This document shows positions 29,987 through 34,876 of a DNA stretch of 34,876 nucleotides, one piece after another. Within the stretch, counting starts at the first letter, position 1. Each line of letters begins with the position of its first letter. The stretch is taken from the NCBI GenBank assembly GCA_027858815.1, contig JAQIBZ010000266.1, positions 1 to 34,876 on the forward strand, written 5' to 3'. Position numbers and translations under genes: made by a program. The stretch is from Desulfobacteraceae bacterium. GTDB lineage: Bacteria > Desulfobacterota > Desulfobacteria > Desulfobacterales > Desulfosalsimonadaceae. The notes below the pieces were generated by a model, which saw only the letters and a list, made by a program, of their open reading frames with translations, did not search any database and had not been told where the DNA came from.

Positions 29987-30823
29987 ATGAAAATTAAATT
30001 TATTTTAATGATATGTATCCTGATGGTTTTTTCCGGATGTGCGACTAATAAAGATGTGAAGCATCTTGAACGACGCATGTCACAGCTTGAAACGGCGAAT
30101 AGATCACTGCAAAATAATATTCAGCAATTAAAAACGGATATTGAAAATCAGATAGCTGTCGAAAATGGTCTAAGGGATCTGTTTGCCGGACAAGGGGCTG
30201 AGTTTGTACAATTTAAAGATGGGATTAGTCGATTAAACGGCCGGTTTGATGAAACAGAATATCGGATTAATCGGGATATGCAATCGCTGAAGAATTCCTT
30301 AAAGATTTTCGGCAATACAATCGATCATTTTTCACAAACCGTTTTGCAAAATCAAAACCGGATTCAGCGTATCGAAAGTTACGTCGGATATGAGCTTGGC
30401 GGAGATGACACTGCAAAGGGTAAGGATGTCCCGCCGTCAAAAGATAAAATGTCTGAAGAAGAACTGTATGAAGTCTCCAAGCAGGCTTATGACCGTGCTG
30501 ACTATGAGACAGCGCGACAGGGATTTGAAAAATTTTTAGAAATTTATCCCAAATCAGATAAGGCGGATAATGCCCGTTTCTGGATCGGTGAAATTTATTT
30601 TACCGAAGAATGGTACCAGAAGGCAATTGTTGAATACCAAAAAGTAATCGAGAATTACCCAACAGGCAATAAAGTTCAGGCTGCCTATTTAAAACAGGGA
30701 ATTGCCTTTGAAAAACTCGGAGAAAGTGCCACTGCTTTGCAGGTTTTCAAAACGCTGATTGAAAAATTCCCGGATGCAAACGAATCCAAGATTGCCAGGC
30801 AGAAGGTTCCTAAAATTGAGTAA
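29987..30823 (+). CDS. cpoB: CpoB/YbgF cell division coordinator (TPR protein)
   Basis: Lipobox VFSGCAT, coiled coil, C-terminal TPRs ('AYDRADYETARQGFEKFLEIYPKSDKADNARFWIGEIYFTEEWYQKAIVEYQKVIENYPTGNK') after pal. Confidence 0.92.
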   Translation: MKIKFILMICILMVFSGCATNKDVKHLERRMSQLETANRSLQNNIQQLKTDIENQIAVENGLRDLFAGQGAEFVQFKDGISRLNGRFDETEYRINRDMQSLKNSLKIFGNTIDHFSQTVLQNQNRIQRIESYVGYELGGDDTAKGKDVPPSKDKMSEEELYEVSKQAYDRADYETARQGFEKFLEIYPKSDKADNARFWIGEIYFTEEWYQKAIVEYQKVIENYPTGNKVQAAYLKQGIAFEKLGESATALQVFKTLIEKFPDANESKIARQKVPKIE

Positions 30824-30852
30824 AAAACCATTGCAACTTTTTTATACAGCGG

Positions 30853-31344
30853 ATGATTAAGGTTGTAGGCATTGATCCCGGTTTAGCCGCTACAGGTGTT
30901 GCGGTTCTGCAAGGGATTGGATTATCCGTAAAACATTTTTCATACGGAACGATAAAGACATCTCCGAAGGATAAACTTTCCGATCGCCTGAACCAGATCT
31001 ACACCAAGCTGTCATCTTTATTAGAAGGTGAATCCCCGGATGTTATGGTGGTTGAAGATGTGTTTTCCGTTGAGAAGTTTCCCCAGTCCGGAATAACATT
31101 AGGCAAAGTCACCGGCGTGATATTGCTTGCCGGGTGCCGGAAAAAAATTCCGGTTATGGAGATTCCTGTTCGTGAGGCAAAGCAGGTTCTGACCGGAAGC
31201 GGCAGCGCGGGTAAAAAACAGCTGGAGGAAAGCGTCAGGCGACGTCTTAACCATAACAAGCAGATCAAGCCCAATCATGCATCGGATGCCATGGCCCTGG
31301 CAATGATCGGACTTTTTCGATGGGATAACCAGAAATCATTATGA
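30853..31344 (+). CDS. ruvC: Holliday junction resolvase RuvC
   Basis: 'VVGIDPGLAATGVAVLQ', 'MVVEDVFSVEKFPQSGITLGKVTGVIL', 'KPNHASDAMALAM'; followed by ruvA, ruvB. Confidence 0.96.
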   Translation: MIKVVGIDPGLAATGVAVLQGIGLSVKHFSYGTIKTSPKDKLSDRLNQIYTKLSSLLEGESPDVMVVEDVFSVEKFPQSGITLGKVTGVILLAGCRKKIPVMEIPVREAKQVLTGSGSAGKKQLEESVRRRLNHNKQIKPNHASDAMALAMIGLFRWDNQKSL

Positions 31345-31961
31345 TCGCATACCTTGAAGGAACCCTGTTAAAAAAAGAAGCCGATCGAATTGTTTTGCTG
31401 GCTAATCAGGTGGGATATGAAGTACTTATTCCGCTGTTTGTAATGGAGGCAGTGGGGGTTAAGTCCGTCGGCGATAAGGTTTCGCTGTTTATTTATTATC
31501 ATCAGACGGAACGGCAGCCCAAACCAGTGTTAATCGGGTTTCTTCTTGAAGCGGAACGTGAGTTTTTCCAAATGTTTATATCTGTTGAGGCCATTGGTCC
31601 GTTAAAAGCGGTCAAGGCGCTGAATTTGTCGATTCGCGATATTGCGCGCGCCATTGAATCCAAAAATATTGAGGCCCTGAAACGCTTAAACGGTATAGGT
31701 GAACGGACAGCCCGAAAAATCATTGCAACCCTTCAGGGTAAAATGGGCAAATTTGCATTGATCCGGGAAGATGAGACAGGCACCCCTGTGCCGGCTGATG
31801 ATTTTGTTGAACAGGTTATTGGCGTTCTGGTGGATCAGCTCGGTCATAAACTGCCTGAGGCAAAGCTGATGGTCATGTCAGCGATGAAACGCAAGCCGCT
31901 AATTGCAAATCCGGAAGATCTTTTTGATGAAGTTTATCGGGGTGAAATGTTAAATGAGTGA
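31341..31961 (+). CDS. ruvA: Holliday junction helicase subunit RuvA
   Basis: '[31 protein letters not shown]', HhH '[23 protein letters not shown]'. Confidence 0.96.
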   Translation: MIAYLEGTLLKKEADRIVLLANQVGYEVLIPLFVMEAVGVKSVGDKVSLFIYYHQTERQPKPVLIGFLLEAEREFFQMFISVEAIGPLKAVKALNLSIRDIARAIESKNIEALKRLNGIGERTARKIIATLQGKMGKFALIREDETGTPVPADDFVEQVIGVLVDQLGHKLPEAKLMVMSAMKRKPLIANPEDLFDEVYRGEMLNE

Positions 31962-32994
31962 TGATATAATTTCATATTCGTCCGATCAGCAGGGTATCCT
32001 GACCAGCGATGCGCTCCCCATTGATCAGGAACCGGAAATTATATCACTCCGGCCGGAACGGCTGCATGAATACATCGGGCAGGCGGAGGTTTTAGAAACT
32101 CTGGAGATTGCCATTGAAGCAACCAAGCAGCGGGGGGAAGCGCTGGAGCATGTATTGCTTCATGGGCCGCCGGGACTGGGTAAAACAACCCTTGCCCATA
32201 TCATTGCCAATGAGATGAACACACGGCTGGTGGTTACTTCCGGCCCGGCCCTTGAAAAGGGAGGGGATCTGATCGGAATGCTGACTCACCTGGAAACCGG
32301 TGATGTATTGTTCATTGATGAAATCCATCGCACCCCGAAAGCAGTTGAGGAATTACTGTATCCGGCCATGGAGGATTTTTCCATTGATTTTATATTTGAC
32401 AAGGGAATACATGCACGAAGTCATCGGTTTCAATTAAAGCAGTTTACACTGGTGGGGGCAACCACCCGGGTCGGATTGCTGTCAGCGCCGTTAAGGGATC
32501 GGTTTGGTCTTTTTCGGAGTCTTGATTTTTATAATTATGAAGATCTTGAAAGAATTGTCAGACGTTCTGCGGTATTGCTGAATCTGGAAATTGACAAAGA
32601 CGGGGCAGGTTCCCTGGCCCGGCGTTCCCGAGGAACGCCACGAATTATCAATCGATTATTAAAGCGGGCCAGGGATTATTCCCAAGTGCGTTCAGATGGC
32701 AGAATCAATGTCAAGACAATTTCAGAAGCACTCGGGTTAGAAGGTGTTGATGACGTCGGATTGACACCTCTTGACCGCCGATATCTAAGGACGATTATTA
32801 ATTATTATAACGGGGGGCCGGTCGGGATTGAAGCTGTGGCTGCGACGTTGCAGGAGGAGTCGGATACGCTGGTGGATGTTGTGGAGCCGTTTCTGCTTAA
32901 AATCGGATTTGTCATGAGAACTGCGGCTGGCAGACGTGCCTCGGAAGTTGCCTACAAGCACCTTGGTTTAGAGAAAGTGTCAGAAAAAACTTGA
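31954..32994 (+). CDS. ruvB: Holliday junction helicase RuvB
   Basis: '[23 protein letters not shown]', Walker [19 protein letters not shown], Walker B 'VLFIDEIHR', '[19 protein letters not shown]'. Confidence 0.98.
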   Translation: MSDDIISYSSDQQGILTSDALPIDQEPEIISLRPERLHEYIGQAEVLETLEIAIEATKQRGEALEHVLLHGPPGLGKTTLAHIIANEMNTRLVVTSGPALEKGGDLIGMLTHLETGDVLFIDEIHRTPKAVEELLYPAMEDFSIDFIFDKGIHARSHRFQLKQFTLVGATTRVGLLSAPLRDRFGLFRSLDFYNYEDLERIVRRSAVLLNLEIDKDGAGSLARRSRGTPRIINRLLKRARDYSQVRSDGRINVKTISEALGLEGVDDVGLTPLDRRYLRTIINYYNGGPVGIEAVAATLQEESDTLVDVVEPFLLKIGFVMRTAAGRRASEVAYKHLGLEKVSEKT

Positions 32995-33125
32995 CTTTAG
33001 CTTCTAAAAAAGTAAAATTATATATTTTTCTAAGATCAAATTGTCAAATTGACCAGCTTTAAATCGTACCATCTATAATCAAAAATGAACTTTGTATCAA
33101 TTATGGTGGTCGTGCTGGCAGGGTA

Positions 33126-33261
33126 AATTTGTTCTGACCGCAAAGCCCATTAACCATGGGCCTGTTGACGCATTGACGGTCGGCACGGTGGCCGACCCTA
33201 CGATGCGGGTTGCCGTAGGGCGGGCCACCGTGCCGACCAGTCAAATTGAATAGAACAAATT
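33126..33261. repeat. Nested inverted-repeat element upstream of rplM
   Basis: Outer AATTTGTTCT (33126-33135) / AGAACAAATT (33252-33261); inner GGTCGGCACGGTGGCCGACCCTACG (33178-33202) / CGTAGGGCGGGCCACCGTGCCGACC (33214-33238); small GCCCATTAACCATGGGC palindrome. Confidence 0.85.
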
Positions 33262-33311
33262 CACCGTGTCGTGCCGGTGATAAACTGTCTGAAAATAATT
33301 CAGTTTTTCTC

Positions 33312-33340
33312 TTGACATCCGGATAGATTTTCATTAATTA
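33312..33340 (+). promoter_or_regulatory. Sigma70-type promoter of rplM-rpsI
   Basis: TTGACA (33312-33317) - 17 bp - TAATTA (33335-33340), 35 nt upstream of the rplM start. Confidence 0.65.
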
Positions 33341-33374
33341 TCACAAATTAAATTTTTGACAGGAGTTATATACA

Positions 33375-33821
33375 GTGAAGAAATATACGTACAGTGCCAA
33401 GCGGGGCGATATTCAGGAAAAATGGTGGGTTGTAGATGCAGAAGGAATGGTTCTCGGACGTCTTGCCAGTGTTGTGGCATCAAGATTAAGGGGAAAACAT
33501 AATCCTCTGTTCACGCCTCATGTGGATTGCGGTGATTTTATGGTTGTGGTGAATGCAGATAAAATTGTTTTAACCGGTAGAAAATTAAAACAGAAAATCT
33601 ATTATCGTCACAGTGGATATATCGGTGGTTTAACAGAGATAACCGCTGAAAAGCTTCTTGAAAAAAGACCTGAAGATCTTGTTCGGTTTGCAGTCAAAGG
33701 GATGCTTCCGAAAAATTCACTGGGTCGTTCAATGTTCAGCAAGCTGAAAGTTTATGCTGGCGAAGAACATCCGCACAAGGCGCAACAGCCACAAGTTTTT
33801 GATATTAGGGCAAGTGTTTAA
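33375..33821 (+). CDS. rplM: 50S ribosomal protein L13 (uL13)
   Basis: '[56 protein letters not shown]'. Confidence 0.98.
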   Translation: MKKYTYSAKRGDIQEKWWVVDAEGMVLGRLASVVASRLRGKHNPLFTPHVDCGDFMVVVNADKIVLTGRKLKQKIYYRHSGYIGGLTEITAEKLLEKRPEDLVRFAVKGMLPKNSLGRSMFSKLKVYAGEEHPHKAQQPQVFDIRASV

Positions 33822-33862
33822 GAAATATATATTTTAATCATTATATTGGAGCAAAGCGTTTA

Positions 33863-34258
33863 ATGGGACAAGAAAATATTTACTATGCAACCGGACGGCG
33901 TAAAACTGCTGTTGCAAGAACATGGATGACACCCGGAAAAGGCGAAATTATTATCAATAACAAGCCAATGGATGAATATTTCAGAGTGGATTCCGCAAAG
34001 CAGCTTACCGCACAACCCCTTGAATTGACCAATACCGTTGGTGAGTTCGATATCCGTGTTAATGTAAAAGGTGGCGGAACGGTAGGGCAGGCCGGAGCTG
34101 TTCGTCATGGTATTACTCAGGCCCTTTTTCAGGTGAACCCGGATTTCCGAGCGATTCTGAAAAGAGCGGGTTTTGTAAAACGCGATCCACGAAAGAAAGA
34201 GCGAAAGAAATACGGGCAGAAAGGTGCCCGCGCGAGATTTCAGTTTTCAAAACGTTAA
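33863..34258 (+). CDS. rpsI: 30S ribosomal protein S9 (uS9)
   Basis: 'YYATGRRKTAVARTWMTPGKGEIIINNKPMDEYF ... DPRKKERKKYGQKGARARFQFSKR'. Confidence 0.98.
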   Translation: MGQENIYYATGRRKTAVARTWMTPGKGEIIINNKPMDEYFRVDSAKQLTAQPLELTNTVGEFDIRVNVKGGGTVGQAGAVRHGITQALFQVNPDFRAILKRAGFVKRDPRKKERKKYGQKGARARFQFSKR

Positions 34259-34283
34259 AATCTATTTGTTATATAAAATTTTT

Positions 34284-34317
34284 AAGGGGACTCGGTTTAC
34301 CGGTCCCCTTTTTTTGT
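34284..34317 (+). terminator. Intrinsic terminator of rplM-rpsI
   Basis: AAGGGGAC (34284-34291) / GTCCCCTT (34303-34310) followed by a T-run. Confidence 0.9.
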
Positions 34318-34321
34318 TTGC

Positions 34322-34426
34322 CTCATGAGCCGGAGCAACCCGGAAATTGCGTTATTCAGCCATTGAAGTAAAGGACTACGTCTTCAGGCTGAAATGCCTT
34401 ATTTCTGAATTGCTCCAACTCATGAG
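34322..34426. repeat. Intergenic palindromic element C (105 bp)
   Basis: CTCATGAG (34322-34329 and 34419-34426), GGAGCAA (34332-34338) / TTGCTCC (34410-34416), TTCAGCC (34355-34361) / GGCTGAA (34387-34393) around TTGAAGTAAAGGACTACGTCTTC. Confidence 0.85.
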
Positions 34427-34435
34427 AATAGCGTG

Positions 34436-34876
34436 TTAGCTTTCTTCCCGGCATTGACCAATGGCAACCCGGTTTCGCCCTGAATCCTTGGCTTCATAAA
34501 GGGCATCGTCTGCATCTTTTATAAGTGCATCAGGCGTTAGATTCTGTGTAGGGATTATCGAAGATATACCAAGACTTAGCGTGATAAACGGTAATGCGGT
34601 TGATGCCTTATTCGGAATCTGGAGTTCCTCAACGGCTGCTCGTGCCGCTTCAGCCACTTTTTTTGCACCATGCAGGTCTGTGCTCGGCATGATAATGGCA
34701 AATTCTTCTCCTCCGTAGCGTGCAACCACGTCAATAGATCGTTTTACCGTCTCTGAGATTGCATCGGCAATGGCGCGAAGGCATCTGTCACCGTTTTGAT
34801 GGCCATATGTATCATTGTATGATTTAAAGCAATCCACGTCACACATAATCAAAGACATGGGCAGTCCTTCACGTTT
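34436..34876 (-). CDS. GGDEF diguanylate cyclase domain protein, N-terminus beyond the window
   Basis: 'MSLIMCDVDCFKSYNDTYGHQNGDRCLRAIADAI', active-site RYGGEEFAIIMP; frame stays open to the window edge (...KREGLPMSLIM). Confidence 0.95.
   Translation of the reverse strand, partial: KREGLPMSLIMCDVDCFKSYNDTYGHQNGDRCLRAIADAISETVKRSIDVVARYGGEEFAIIMPSTDLHGAKKVAEAARAAVEELQIPNKASTALPFITLSLGISSIIPTQNLTPDALIKDADDALYEAKDSGRNRVAIGQCREES

Noticed and set aside
33101-33334. 77-aa - strand ORF upstream of rplM
   Set aside because: Lies entirely over the nested inverted-repeat element and promoter region; coding pattern not credible.

Overview
The window is about 35 kb of chromosomal, mostly housekeeping sequence. 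Gene content suggests a Desulfobacterota (deltaproteobacterial) relative; this is inferred from recognised protein families, since no search was possible. On the + strand I recognise hflK-hflC, groES-groEL, tolQ-tolR-tolA-like-tolB-pal-cpoB, ruvC-ruvA-ruvB and rplM-rpsI. On the - strand I recognise pepP-like, htpG, trmN6-like, DciA/DUF721, two tRNA-Ser genes and a diguanylate cyclase truncated by the window edge. The accessory-looking parts are: (i) a cobalamin riboswitch plus intrinsic terminator ahead of a MIF-family tautomerase and a NUDIX hydrolase; (ii) a - strand cluster of CheY-like regulator, 54-aa protein, GspE/PilB-like protein with all catalytic motifs degenerated, and REC-histidine kinase hybrid; (iii) an HTH-PTS IIA / ClC-CBS / UspA-like trio; (iv) an unlisted 31-aa bS22/AURKAIP1-COX24-like ribosomal mini-protein on the - strand; (v) a small HExxH protein of unknown function; (vi) several intergenic palindromic elements, three of them about 105-110 bp long, with different arms but a similar GTA(C)-N-(G)TAC centre. 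No CRISPR array, transposase, phage or canonical defence system was seen. The best leads are the pseudo-ATPase signalling cluster, the B12-controlled tautomerase/NUDIX pair and the palindrome family.
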